Under the pieces are notes generated by a model. The model had not been told where the DNA came from and did no database searches. It was given only the letters and a program-made list of their open reading frames with translations. A stretch of 64,000 nucleotides of DNA from Trichomonas tenax (lineage: Eukaryota; Parabasalia; Trichomonadida; Trichomonadidae), in contig JALKBU010000070.1 in assembly GCA_023091735.1 (NCBI GenBank), forward strand, positions 31,013 to 95,012, in the 5' to 3' direction. This document shows, piece after piece, positions 38,957 to 49,475 of this stretch; position 1 is the stretch's first letter; each line of letters opens with the position of its first letter. Both the position numbers and the translations under genes were made by a program.

Positions 38957-39855
38957 ATGATTAAAACTATATCTTGCATTAAACAAGTATTGATTTTCGT
39001 TCTGATTCCTTTTTCAGTCATTTCTTTCTTCTTCATTCCAAGAGAACAAAAAGTATTTGCACAAAGATTCAACATATACATACTAGACATACTGATATTG
39101 GAACACAACATTAGTCGATTCAATGAGCAATACAAGTCTTAGATCAAAAAAGTTGTCACAAATACAAAAAACACAGTCGTCAAGGTCGGATCTACATACA
39201 GCAACGCATTGCTTGATACAATTTTATCCAATCATTCGACGACTCCACACATTTTTTGGACGAGGCAGAGAACATTCGATTTTGTTTATCCATTCATAAA
39301 TGGACTGATTGACTTCATAAATAACACAAATTTTAGATGGTTTATGCGCACCACAGACGATGTTTTCGTAAATTTCTCAAAGTTGTCAACTTTTATTGAT
39401 TCACTCGAAGACAAATACGATCCACTCACTGACTACATAGTCCGTGGATCAATTGCTGGTGATCCTGCATGTCCATTCCTTCACGGTGGCAGTGGATAGC
39501 TAACGTTAGCTAACGTCACGATTCGAACATACCCTCAGTCGAGAAAACTGGTGATAATGTGGTTTCTTCCAAATATTTCCGTGGCAGCATTAATGATTTA
39601 GATTGTCCAGAATTTCACGGATCCCCTCTAACCAAAGAATCACTGGCGTATATAACATCTAAATCTACAAACTACACGCCGTGTGTCTCACGAACATGCA
39701 AATATCCAGCGAATAGAATCGCTGTTTGGCATTCAGGTGAGCCACTAATGACTGTTATCACACACAACAAAAATTTGATCTTTCCTGACGACGCTTGCCT
39801 CGAAAGTGATAGAATTGGAAGATCATATATTTGTTCAACAAAATTACATCCATAA
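38957..39855 (+). pseudogene. GT31 (Fringe/beta-1,3-glycosyltransferase-like) pseudogene
   Basis: ATG 38957 opens MIKTISCIKQVLIFVLIPFS, a type II signal anchor, then a stem (FNEQYKS) and TAG at 39139-39141. In the same frame the catalytic domain follows: HIFWTRQRTFDFVYPF, FRWFMRTTDDVFVNFSKL with the acidic xDD metal motif of GT31 enzymes, then VRGSIAGDPACPFLHGGSG and another TAG (39497) where the family usually has an aromatic residue. A 10-bp tandem duplication, TAGCTAACGT twice, sits at this second stop, and the rest (SNIPSVEKTGDNVVSSKYF, CVSRTCKYPANRIAVWH) is in a different frame to TAA 39855. Two nonsense codons and a frameshift make it a pseudogene of a Golgi glycosyltransferase. Confidence 0.75.
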
Positions 39856-40730
39856 TCCGCCCAACACTTTCCTTTCCTCGATGTCCCTTGTTATATTATG
39901 CCATTTAAACATAAGTTTGTGCCTCAATATATTTTCGGTGCAGATTTATTATAGTAAAATACATGTGCTTGTTATGCCATTACATAGCTAAGGATGCGCT
40001 TTATGCATTTCACGTACTGTTTCTATTCAGCTAAAAGATCAAATTTGTGGTCAAGCGGAATCTATATTAAAATCACAAACCATGTGGTGCAAATCCATTT
40101 ACATGGCCAAAAAATGGTGTTTACATATTCTAAAAACCTTGAATAAGCAATAGCCGAATATGATGAAGATGATATTAAGTGTATTGATATATAATCAGCG
40201 ATAGAGATTGCAGGAAATGGCCAAGACAATCGATTCGTAAGCGTAAAGAACTCAGATGTGGGGGAAAGATGGTCAATCAATCAAAACAATAATTGTATTT
40301 TCCTATTTTTCGGTGATATTCGGATTATATTCGAATTGTACTATATAAATATAGATCAAAGTGAAGCAACAATGATTTTTGGCCTAAATCGAAAATATGC
40401 TGCAAAATTATTTATATAAGTGTGGATATAACGCTGGCCTAATAGAAATTCGTTATTTGAGCTGAATTTTTTGACAATAGACACTTTTCGAGAACCAATG
40501 TCACTTTTGAGTAGATAAAGTGAGGTGAACCAAGGAGACCGTTAAGATTGTAAAAAAAACGATACCATGTTATCTTAATAGAAACAGCATAAGCTGGGGT
40601 AGAAATAGAGGAATAAATGGTGAAAACAACAATTTTTTAAATTTTTTTTTGAAAGAACAATATGAAAACATTATTTTTTGGCAATTGGTGAATAAAATAT
40701 GAATCGCATTAGAGCACGTGATGTCTGGTT
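39856..40730. other. gene-free spacer
   Basis: About 875 bp. Contains TGTCACTTTTGAG near 40500. Some plus-strand stretches (about 40030-40280) are partly open but interrupted; I cannot name a gene. Confidence 0.4.
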
Positions 40731-41366
40731 TTAGCAGTCATCGCGTAAAACAGGACAATGGTCAACTTCTTTGTTATCCTGTGATAAGAGTGATGGAGAA
40801 GGCAAAGTTTCTGTATGCTTGGTGTACACAGGAACGCTCTTTGTCCAGAAAGCAGGCAGAGGTTCAATCGATGGGGTTTCATTTTTCTTGGGGAAATTCG
40901 GAATCGCCGCGATTTTAGATTTTTGTTTCGTCGGTGCATCAACCTTGTACACAGATGATATTTTACGGAAAACTTTTGGTTTCCTCTCCATCCTGAGCAT
41001 CTGCAGATCCCTGATCCGAGCAGCTTCCATAGCTGTCTCCGGATCTATGAGTGAGCACAAGCGGTCGTGGAAGAGGTCACGATCTTTCGTGAGATTCGTC
41101 CACTTTTCTGTATAACTCCCGGATTTAGATTCAGGAAGAACGAAGATAACATCTCCTTCCTTGACACCGTACATGCTGAGCGAGAAAGTGTTGCTCAATT
41201 CGATGCCGTTATGTATGAACTTAACGAATCTGTCGGGAATTAGCTTTAAAATGTCTGTTATTGTAGCTGTGGAGAGCACATTTGCTTTCAAGATCCATCG
41301 GCCAGGATTGTACACCATGATACAAAACTTTGGTGGTGAATCATTGTGGGCAATGCTCTCCATCAT
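40731..41366 (-). CDS. ubiquitin-like-domain protein, hypothetical
   Basis: 211 residues. About 13-80 look like a beta-grasp ubiquitin-like fold: strand KFCIMVYNPGRWILKANV, helix ATITDILKLIPD, strand KFIHNGIELSNTFSL, then SMYGVKEGDVIFVLPE, which parallels the 'G-hydrophobic-x-x-GD-x-hydrophobic' end of ubiquitin domains. There is no C-terminal GG at the domain end and the chain continues, so it is not a conjugated modifier but a protein with a UBL module. The middle (about 90-130) is charged helix; the C-terminal 80 residues are Lys/Pro/Ser-rich and likely disordered. Role unknown. Two adjacent ATGs (41366 and 41363) can start it. Plus-strand frames here are antisense shadows. Confidence 0.65.
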   Translation of the reverse strand: MMESIAHNDSPPKFCIMVYNPGRWILKANVLSTATITDILKLIPDRFVKFIHNGIELSNTFSLSMYGVKEGDVIFVLPESKSGSYTEKWTNLTKDRDLFHDRLCSLIDPETAMEAARIRDLQMLRMERKPKVFRKISSVYKVDAPTKQKSKIAAIPNFPKKNETPSIEPLPAFWTKSVPVYTKHTETLPSPSLLSQDNKEVDHCPVLRDDC

Positions 41367-41713
41367 ATTTTATAAATTTTTTTACATTTTTTTCAAGCAA
41401 GAAAACGGTTAAATGAAAACTCATTTCGTTTTTTTAATCTTTTTCGAAAATAACTCGTTTTCTGTTACGTTCATCTAAATCTATGAAGAATTATGAAACA
41501 TTGTTCGAGGTGGGTTCATTTTTTCGACCATAATAATTCAAAATCTTGGTATTTTGACTTTTCTTTGTGAAATTTAATATCACCATATATATATTATATA
41601 AAAAGTACATTCAAATCCATTATTAACAAATTGAGATTGTAAATAGGCTTTAGATAAGATAATTATGCTGTGTTTTGTGTTTGGCGAAGAATAGTAAAAT
41701 ATGATATTTTGAG

Positions 41714-42019
41714 AGCTTTACAAAATTATAAAATCTCTCTCAAAAACATCCCTGAGAATTTTGGCCAACTCAAATCCCGGTGATTTTGTGGTTTTTGATT
41801 GAAACAAAGGTGATTGGTGTTGTCTGGTTTGATTTTTTGGACAGAATCGAATTGACTCAATATTTTTTTATGCAATACAGCCAATATTGATATGTACAAT
41901 CACATATCTGGGATGCTCTGAGTACAGTTTTCGAATGAGCTCAGGAAAATCCCAACATTTTATCGCCGAAGAATTGATCGATTGGCATAACGTCGTGTAA
42001 TCACTCTGGAACTGCAATA
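41714..42019 (-). pseudogene. possible decayed coding fragment
   Basis: About 100 codons on the minus strand broken by a single TAA: TLCQSINSSAIKCWDFPELI, RKLYSEHPRYVIVHINIG, stop, KNIESIRFCPKNQTRQHQ, ..., GFELAKILRDVFERD. The composition is protein-like and no ATG is present. I do not recognise the family; a chance open stretch is possible. Confidence 0.25.
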
Positions 42020-42366
42020 TGTACTAAAAATATAGCAATGTTGCTTATCCAATTTAATGATTCAACGTAGAGGAAATTGGTTGAATAAAAATAGCCGTGA
42101 TCTACCTAATTTTGTCTGTATACATGATCTTGCATCATTTATGGCTATTCATTTATGAAAGGATTTTGGCTTTTTAAGAGTTTATATTGAACAATCATAT
42201 TATATAAAGGTACACCCTACAATTTCTACTAGAATTTAGAGCTCCAAATTCATACCATATTATATACTCAATGCATATATGTCATATGTAGAATTGCAAG
42301 AAAATCTATCAGCGAATGAGCAATATAATTGATGTATATGTTTTTTGAATTAATTCTCAAAACTTT

Positions 42367-42424
42367 ATCTCAATTTTGAACGATAAAAAATTAATATGAT
42401 AATTTTTTTGTTCAAAATTGAGAT
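42367..42424. repeat. 58-bp hairpin
   Basis: ATCTCAATTTTGAAC is followed about 28 bp later by its complement TTCAAAATTGAGAT, and the A/T-rich flanks (ATAAAAAATTA / TAATTTTTTTG) extend the pairing to about 25 bp with a tiny loop. It lies in gene-free sequence and could be a MITE relic or a structured transcript. Confidence 0.6.
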
Positions 42425-43811
42425 TATATCATACAAAAATTGTGTTAAAATTGCAATTCTTTTCAAATCAATTTTGAACTAGCGTATGTCCACTCCTTTT
42501 ACAAAATTTCTGAGATTTCTGAAGTTTACAAAAAAACAAGTCAAAAATGAGAAAATCTAAAACATTTATTCAAGTGATGACCAATAAGTAACTAAGTATT
42601 AATCCAGCACTAACGAAATATCTCAATATTTGTAGCAATTGATGAGATATCATATATCTGGATTCTCGAGTCTTTTGATTTTAAGCGAGATATCTACTCT
42701 TCATGGTATTGATAGTGTGCTGTGCAATTTAAAACACACTATGGATCTTTCAATATTTATGTTAAAAAAGTTGTGTGAGATGATAAATTACATTCGAAAA
42801 AAATTTCTTTGTAAAATGGTAGAAAATATTATATAGATAGTATGACGTGAATGAGATAACGTTTGAAATTTTATAAAAATATTCGTTTTTTCAATAAATT
42901 ATAATCGTCATCAACTTTTATAATATACTAGATAAATATATTTATAATCTTTTATCTTAAAAATGTTCTAAATTGAAAATTGTTCCTCAAATTTTAACGA
43001 TCAACATGTGACTTGGCTCATCAAAGAGTCAATAATTTTTTAAATTTTTTTCTGTTTGATTTTTGATAATGTAATATTACTGTAACCTATTGACCTATGT
43101 CACGTATAAAGACCAAATTGTTAATTAACAAAGATCTGGATGTAAAATTATGAATATCTTACTCCATTCAAATTATAAAAATGATTGTTTTTACTCTACT
43201 TACGACCCACTATAATGATTGAATAGATTAATAAAGAGATTATTCAAATAATTACATTAATAAAGTTTTTATAGCGTTTTTACTTAAATATAGCATTGCC
43301 ATTCATAGAAATGCATAAATTTAACGTGAATACAGCTTATTCAAAAATGATAAGAAATATAGGTTTCCTGGAGTACTCAGTAATAAAAGTATGATTTATA
43401 AGAATCGTAAAATTTTTAATTCATTGAAAAAAAAATTGATAGTCTTATAGAATTCTATAGAATTAACTAAACAAAGTCATCGATAGTATGTGCATATTTA
43501 TTGGTTTATATCTCAATTTGAGCAATTTAACATAAGACGCAGTATACAATTCTCTCAAATCACTGCGAATGGCCTTTCAATTTTTTTTACATTATTTTTT
43601 CGACTTTTCGTTATCTCCTTGTATGTAGCAAAAAAATAAATTCACACAATTATTCAAAAAAATCGTTGTTTTAATATCACGTGATATATATTGTATTTTG
43701 ATGGATTTCTTTTTTTTTCTTTAGTATTTTTTTTTTTTTTTCAAAGATTGACTTTGAAATTTTTGTCCAAGAAGAGCGGTTTTGCCATATATATACTTCA
43801 TAATTCATATC

Positions 43812-44318
43812 ATGGAGAACCAGTAAGTGACTAAGCCTCATAACCACAAGAGGAACAACTTCAGCCCAGAGGAAGACGACATGCTCAGACAGTGCGTGTA
43901 AAAGTACGGAGAATCAAACTGGAGTTCTGTATCTAAGGAACTCGGCACTAGAACACCTTGCAAATGCAAGGATCGCTGGCTTACATATCTCTCGCCTTAA
44001 GTCTCCAACGAGGAGTGGACAGATTAAGAAGATAGATTATTGATTTCGAAAATGAAGACTCATGGTACAAAATGGACTATGCTTGTATATTACTTCCCAA
44101 GGAAGATCCCTACAGATATTAAAAACAGATCTGGCGTTCTTAAGAAGAGAGATGCCAAAATTAAAAAGATAAAGGATAAAGAGCCTAAGAAGGTCATCAA
44201 AGAGAAGAAAGTTGATATAGTCCCCAAAAAGGAAGATGATATTTTCACATTCCTGCAGAGTGTCGATGCTAACATTCGTGACTTATGTGATGATTTTTAT
44301 TTTACGGCCAAGCTCTAA
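43812..44318 (+). pseudogene. R2R3 Myb-domain gene with four in-frame TAA codons
   Basis: One continuous frame of 168 codons from ATG 43812 to TAA 44316, with no frameshift but with internal TAA at 43824, 43899, 43998 and 44025. Reading through, repeat R2 is NNFSPEEDDMLRQCV-KYGES, NWSSVSKELGTRTPCKCKDR, WLTYLSP, and repeat R3 is VSNEEWTD-EDRLLISKMK, THGTKWTMLVYYFPRK, IPTDIKNRSGVL, each with regularly spaced Trp. A basic, Lys-rich tail follows. The domain order and spacing match trichomonad two-repeat Myb factors, which bind promoter elements. Sense codons are otherwise well kept. A pseudogene with four nonsense mutations is the conservative call; stop-codon reassignment in a donor genome or recoding is a remote alternative. 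TTCATATC precedes the ATG. Confidence 0.7.
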
Positions 44319-44934
44319 TTTTTGAACCAATTAGATCTATTGTTTTCTTGTTTTATTAGTGAAAATAAAATTCTATCAACTTTTAGATCTCCTGATTTTT
44401 TCGCAAATTTTCATTCCTCCTTTTAGGATTTAAATCAGTACTTCCATGTCTATTGTCTGTTGTTCCCCTAGAAGGAAGTCCCTCAATATCAGTGAACAAA
44501 TTTAAGATATTAATTAAAACATTTGAGTTGCATCTTTTTGATGTATACTTGATATCAACTCTTCATAGACAATATGTTTCTAAAAGATGAATGGGTATAT
44601 TAGAAAATATCTCATTTTGATATATTTTATTAATTAGCCAATCATTATGTTTATGCATCTCACAGTGTTATACATTTTGTAAAAAAGTTATATACAATAG
44701 CAGATATGATTTTTATTGATTGTTTGTCGACATATTTCACCTTTTTCGTTCTTAAATTCATAATTTAAAACTTTCACATATATGTTTATATTTTAGAAAT
44801 GCAGCAAAAATGTACTATATTAACCAAGTGATTACATATCCAATATTCCAAAATATATCTAAACTATTTAAATAAATGATGTGTAATTGATTGAAAACAA
44901 ACTCTTTAAGTGAATTATCCATATATATCTACAA
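44319..44934. other. gene-free spacer
   Basis: About 615 bp, AT-rich, between the Myb locus and the 3' end of the glucosidase II beta gene. Nothing recognised. Confidence 0.35.
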
Positions 44935-46290
44935 TTATTTGATCAATCCTGAGTCACGAGCCCAGTCATCTAAAGTTTCAGCAGACATCTGATTAACGTG
45001 GTGAATATAATCAGGTGTGCACGCTGCTGGAGTTCCGAAGTCAAGTCTGGCGTGGCAATTCTCAAATTCGTGTAAATTGAGAATTTCATCCTTCAGTCGA
45101 CAGTGGACTCTCACTTCCATGTCCGCACCAGGCTGATGAGCCTTGCAAGTAGTTCCACCTGAGAAGAACCAGCGTAGAGGCCTGCTATAGTTATAATGTC
45201 CAAAATTCCATATCTGTTGGCCACTTTTAGCGCTATATTTAGTGCAGTTTTCATAAGGATGGAAAATAATGTACCAATCATCCTTCTCCCAATAGTACCA
45301 CTGCTTGAATAATGGGAGATATTCTTTATCAGCTCCGAAATCGATATTCATTTCATCAACGACCTTCTGTGTCGCATTTTCGATCTTAGATGTAATAGAG
45401 TTTAACTTGTTAAATTGATTATTAAAATCAACTGGATCTTGACCAAGTTGATACGACTCCTGGAATACCTTACATATGTTATATGCTTGCTCTATGTTCT
45501 CGAAAACTAAGCTGAAATCTTTCAAATGAATGATTGCATTTTCGACATTGAAATTACGCTGTGCGCGCTTCTTGAGGTTGAATTTACCGCGGTGTGTTTC
45601 TTCTGTCTTAATCTTTCTGTTTGTCTTGCGAACATTGTATTCTGCCCTCAAGTTATCCTCAAAGTTTCTTTCTAAGTCTTGTAATGTATTTCTCAATCCA
45701 ACCATTAAACCTTCGTATGAGTTTCCTTTCATCATTTCGTAGTGGATTTTCTCGACATATGAAAGAGCCGTGAAGATGTTTGTTTTTGCTTCTTTTATGT
45801 ATTGAAGTTGATGTCTGCGAACAGATAATTCTGTACGGCCACGATCACTGTATTTCATTCTAATCCTTTCGCCGACTGTTGTGGTGTTTTTGATTGATTT
45901 CTTTAATAATTCAGATTTCTTAGCGAGAGAACCGCATTGATCTTCGCATTGCGCGTTAGGATTGCCAGCTTCATCGCTTCCATCGCAGCAATCGCAAACA
46001 CCATCACCAACGAGCCATTTTGGAATTTCTTTTGGCATAGAGCCGCGATTTCTGCAGTAAAACATACCTGTGCCGCACGCATTGGTGCCTGGCTCATCAG
46101 ATCCATCAGGGCAATCGCAGTATCCATCGTTCAAGCGCTCAATCGGAATTGTTTTTGACCTATCGAAGCACTGGAAGACTCCTTTCGTCCATTTTAGCGA
46201 TCTCAAGTACTGGGACTTCGTGTTCGGCGAAATTCCACGGATGTTTTCGATCGGAATTTTTTCCACGAAGAGAGAAAAGACAAGAAACAT
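44935..46290 (-). CDS. glucosidase II beta subunit (PRKCSH-like)
   Basis: 451 residues from ATG 46290; the N-terminus MFLVFSLFVEKIPIENIRG is a signal peptide, so this start is preferred over the in-frame ATG 123 bp upstream. It contains two LDLa-like Ca-binding modules (CDCPDGSDEPGTNAC and CDCCDGSDEAGN, about 57-115), a charged helical middle (about 120-330), and a C-terminal MRH domain (about 350-435) with WYIIFHPYENC, SGQQIW, VRVHCRLKDE and FGTPAAC. The beta subunit holds the catalytic alpha subunit in the ER and recognises mannose on N-glycans. The C-terminus lacks an HDEL/KDEL-type signal. The Tyr that MRH domains have two residues after the ENC-type Cys is Ala here (NCHARLDF), so lectin activity may be altered. 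ER lumen, glycoprotein quality control. Confidence 0.88.
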   Translation of the reverse strand: MFLVFSLFVEKIPIENIRGISPNTKSQYLRSLKWTKGVFQCFDRSKTIPIERLNDGYCDCPDGSDEPGTNACGTGMFYCRNRGSMPKEIPKWLVGDGVCDCCDGSDEAGNPNAQCEDQCGSLAKKSELLKKSIKNTTTVGERIRMKYSDRGRTELSVRRHQLQYIKEAKTNIFTALSYVEKIHYEMMKGNSYEGLMVGLRNTLQDLERNFEDNLRAEYNVRKTNRKIKTEETHRGKFNLKKRAQRNFNVENAIIHLKDFSLVFENIEQAYNICKVFQESYQLGQDPVDFNNQFNKLNSITSKIENATQKVVDEMNIDFGADKEYLPLFKQWYYWEKDDWYIIFHPYENCTKYSAKSGQQIWNFGHYNYSRPLRWFFSGGTTCKAHQPGADMEVRVHCRLKDEILNLHEFENCHARLDFGTPAACTPDYIHHVNQMSAETLDDWARDSGLIK

Positions 46291-46889
46291 TAGTTTTTTT
46301 CTATTGATTTGGCTAAATATCAATATTCTGTATTTAGACTTATTTTTGTATATCATGAATGATTTTTTGATCAAAATAGTGATATGATATGTAAAAATTG
46401 CAAGATATTTCATATTTTATGAATAATAGGAACAAAATGTTATATAAATGATATATTATATGACTAATATAAAAACATATCATTTTCATGTATTTGTTTT
46501 GCTAAAACATCAAATTTTCATAAACGAAACAAGGAAAAAGATAAAATTATGTTAATAATTTGTAATTTCAAAATAATTGATCTTTTCGAGAATAAAGCAA
46601 TCATTAGTATACTTAAAGGCTAGTCTATTTTCTAAATATCAATGGACAATTCAATATTACAAAATTGTGATGAAAATATTATCTATTTTTGGGTAATTAT
46701 TATATTTCAAAAAGTGAAATCATATAACTGTTGAGTATCATATCAAAAGATGAGTATTATATTGAGAATATATCTGATTCAAATTGAAGATAGAGTTAAT
46801 ATGATTAGAAAAATATGATCTATATGATATAGATAATTTAAATTTATAATAAAATTGGTATATCAGGGAGAGTGCATTTTTTTAGTTCG
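46291..46889. other. divergent intergenic region
   Basis: About 600 bp between the divergent glucosidase II beta and nucleoporin genes, AT-rich. No named motif beyond A/T tracts; promoters for both genes must lie here. Confidence 0.4.
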
Positions 46890-49475
46890 ATGTGGTCTGA
46901 TGATGTTTTCTCTAACAAATCATTCGCTTCTTCGTGCCAAAAAATCTCACAATACATAGAAGAACTTCGTAACCCGGCGCCTGCAGCGGAAAATCCGGTA
47001 TATTCGCAGCCAAATACAGTATTTAATTTTGAAAACGTCGGCAATTATCCCCACGACCTCGAAAAAGTCATCAATGGCAACGAAAAGATTACTCATGGAT
47101 GGATACAAGAAGCTCAATCATTTTGGGTTGCAACTTTAGATAAATTATTTATTTTCCACTATAAACTCAATCCTTGCTTCGTGGCACCTATAACAGAACG
47201 TGTTGTTGCAATTTCTTTCATCTCTGACGTTTTTGTCGTTCTCCATGAAAATTCAATTTCATTATTTAACCAAAATCTTGAACCAATGAAGATAACATAC
47301 ACAATTCCACGTGATGTGGCAATTACATGTTCATATAAATCCATCGTTGGATGCTCTGATGGATATTTAAGACAAATTGTTTTAAATCCATCAAAAACAA
47401 GCGTCGTTTTAAAGACTTCAGCAGGGAAAAATCGCGATGAAATTCGTTCTATTGTCGAAACAAGCCGTTATTATGTATCATTGTCGGTAAATTCAACAAT
47501 ATCAATTTTCAATAAATCGAATCTCAACTTAATTCACTCATTTAAGCTCAAAAACATGATCTCAATATGGTATACACAGGGTGATATCGTATACGGATTT
47601 GATAAAACAATCGTTTTATATAAAATCAACTTAAAATCACCTAAAAATCCAACTGTTGAAGCTCCTTATCAGTTATTAGCTTCAGCATACTCATCAAAAG
47701 CACTTTGGAACTCAGGTTTTCTTACAATAGTTGATCCAAACGCTGCTTTTGATCAATTAACAACAATCAGATATGAACCAACACCAGCATACACAACAAC
47801 AGCCCAGTTCGGTGTTGTTCATGAAATTGCTCCACTTTCATTTGGCGTTCTCGCTTTAACATCATCAGGAGTGATTTTAATTCGCTCAACATTTGCAACA
47901 AATACAGAAGAAGAATATCTTTGGGAATTAGCCATTGCTTTGCTGCCAATGTGGGATACACCAATCGGCGATGCCTGCAAGTCCCATGAATTCGTTTCTA
48001 CTTTGCAAGAAATCGATTGTCAGCATTCTAAATATGTATTGAAGATTTTAGAAGATGCAAATTTGTTATCAACAACAGAGTTCGCCAAAGATTTATCAAA
48101 CCTTGCCTTAAAATTATACTTCGATGGAAATCAGGTTCTTTCATTCTCCAGACTTCGCATGATTGCATTCTCAGTCAGATTTAGCATGACAGAACAAGAT
48201 CCAAGTGCTGCAAATTCAAAAATTGTTGATCTCATTAGAAAAGCAGATTGCGGTGATACAGCTGCTGAACATTTGGCATTTACTGCTATAGAGAAAAGCG
48301 CTGATTCAGGTGAAGTTCCAACAGAGTTCCCAATCCTTGCTGATTTCATGCTGAGATACAGAATGTTTGATATGCTTATTGATTCACTCTGCAAGTGGGC
48401 AAATTGCTTATATCCAGATGCTTTATCAGTGAACTTCGAGAACCAAAACTTCCCAACAAACTCCACTGATGACACAGCTTCCTATCAACTTCGTTTACTT
48501 GTTCTCCGCAGACTTAATCCACTCATTAAACTCGCTCTTAGAGATGACGAAGCATTCGATGCTGTTATGAGAGCAGTTTCAAAGCACGGACTTTCATTCC
48601 AGTACTACTTAACATCATATCTCGATGAAGAACTTGATGAAGACTCTGCTATTAAGTTCGACTTCCCAGAGTTAGTTCAGAACTTCGAAAGGTGCTCAAG
48701 TTTACACCTTCCAAGACTTTTAATCATGCACGGAAAGCTTTTGGATGCATTCTTGGAATTCATTAAACTCGCAACAGATGACAGAGATAAAATCACAATT
48801 TCCAAGAGAATCGAATTAATCAGTCGCGCAATTGAACTTAAGCCAGAAGGAGCAGATATCGAAAAAGCAAAGAAGTTACTTCTTTCAGCAGAAATACTCA
48901 AAGATTATATCGAAAACAACCCATCATTGAAGAGAAACTTCTTTGCTGAAGATCCAGCGAAACTTGTTCAGACACTCAAAGATTACAAGGAGCTTGAACT
49001 CGCTGTTCTCATCAGTTCAGCGCTTGGTGTCCCTCGCAAGGAGATTGTTGATGAGTTCTGCCAGAACTGCGATTGCAAGACACTTGCTGCTGTATTAGCA
49101 AAGATCAACCAAGTTGGATGCTCAGCTATTTCAGAGAAGACAATTGCACAGAGATATTTCAACCAACATGGAAAGTTTGATGCTGCCAAGGAAATGGTTG
49201 AGAATGGTGTTTCTCCATCCATTGTTTTCTCTCTTGTCAACGAGTTGAAAGATGCTGCTGATTTATTGGCTGCTAACGTCGAAACTCTTGACGCAATGAT
49301 CTCTTTGTGGCCAAGAATCTCTCCTAAGGACAGACCAATGGTTGTTAACATGCTTTCAATGGTCATTGTTATGATAGACTCTAAAGGTGATGATGAGAAA
49401 GCAGAGCTTGTTCGTGAAATGCTTCCATCGTGCACTCTCGAAGAACAATTCACTGATGAATGGGACAGAGTTTGA
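46890..49475 (+). CDS. Nup155/Nup170-like nucleoporin
   Basis: 861 residues from ATG 46890 (MWSDDVFSNKSF); the frame extends to a GTG 18 bp earlier. Residues about 30-340 form a beta-propeller-like region: HGWIQEAQSFWVATLDKLFI followed by FHYKLNP resembles the 'wlt-DN-vfiWny' start of the Nup155 N-terminal propeller. From about 370 on, the protein is an alpha solenoid, with DKITISKRIELISRAIELK equivalent to the 'L-x-x-RIEYIARAI' helix of Nup155 and a final LPSCTLEEQFTDEW. Nup155/170 is an inner-ring scaffold of the nuclear pore. The length is shorter than in animals (about 1390), as expected for a reduced protist version. The call is by pattern and architecture. Codon use is GC-shifted towards the 3' end. 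Confidence 0.75.
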   Translation: MWSDDVFSNKSFASSCQKISQYIEELRNPAPAAENPVYSQPNTVFNFENVGNYPHDLEKVINGNEKITHGWIQEAQSFWVATLDKLFIFHYKLNPCFVAPITERVVAISFISDVFVVLHENSISLFNQNLEPMKITYTIPRDVAITCSYKSIVGCSDGYLRQIVLNPSKTSVVLKTSAGKNRDEIRSIVETSRYYVSLSVNSTISIFNKSNLNLIHSFKLKNMISIWYTQGDIVYGFDKTIVLYKINLKSPKNPTVEAPYQLLASAYSSKALWNSGFLTIVDPNAAFDQLTTIRYEPTPAYTTTAQFGVVHEIAPLSFGVLALTSSGVILIRSTFATNTEEEYLWELAIALLPMWDTPIGDACKSHEFVSTLQEIDCQHSKYVLKILEDANLLSTTEFAKDLSNLALKLYFDGNQVLSFSRLRMIAFSVRFSMTEQDPSAANSKIVDLIRKADCGDTAAEHLAFTAIEKSADSGEVPTEFPILADFMLRYRMFDMLIDSLCKWANCLYPDALSVNFENQNFPTNSTDDTASYQLRLLVLRRLNPLIKLALRDDEAFDAVMRAVSKHGLSFQYYLTSYLDEELDEDSAIKFDFPELVQNFERCSSLHLPRLLIMHGKLLDAFLEFIKLATDDRDKITISKRIELISRAIELKPEGADIEKAKKLLLSAEILKDYIENNPSLKRNFFAEDPAKLVQTLKDYKELELAVLISSALGVPRKEIVDEFCQNCDCKTLAAVLAKINQVGCSAISEKTIAQRYFNQHGKFDAAKEMVENGVSPSIVFSLVNELKDAADLLAANVETLDAMISLWPRISPKDRPMVVNMLSMVIVMIDSKGDDEKAELVREMLPSCTLEEQFTDEWDRV

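Larger units (their letters stand above)
41367..43811. other. 2.4-kb gene-poor region
   Basis: No intact gene. Features seen: a decayed-looking minus-strand open stretch (41714-42019) and a hairpin (42367-42424), both listed separately. Otherwise AT-rich, with T-runs near 43720 ahead of the Myb locus. Confidence 0.45.
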
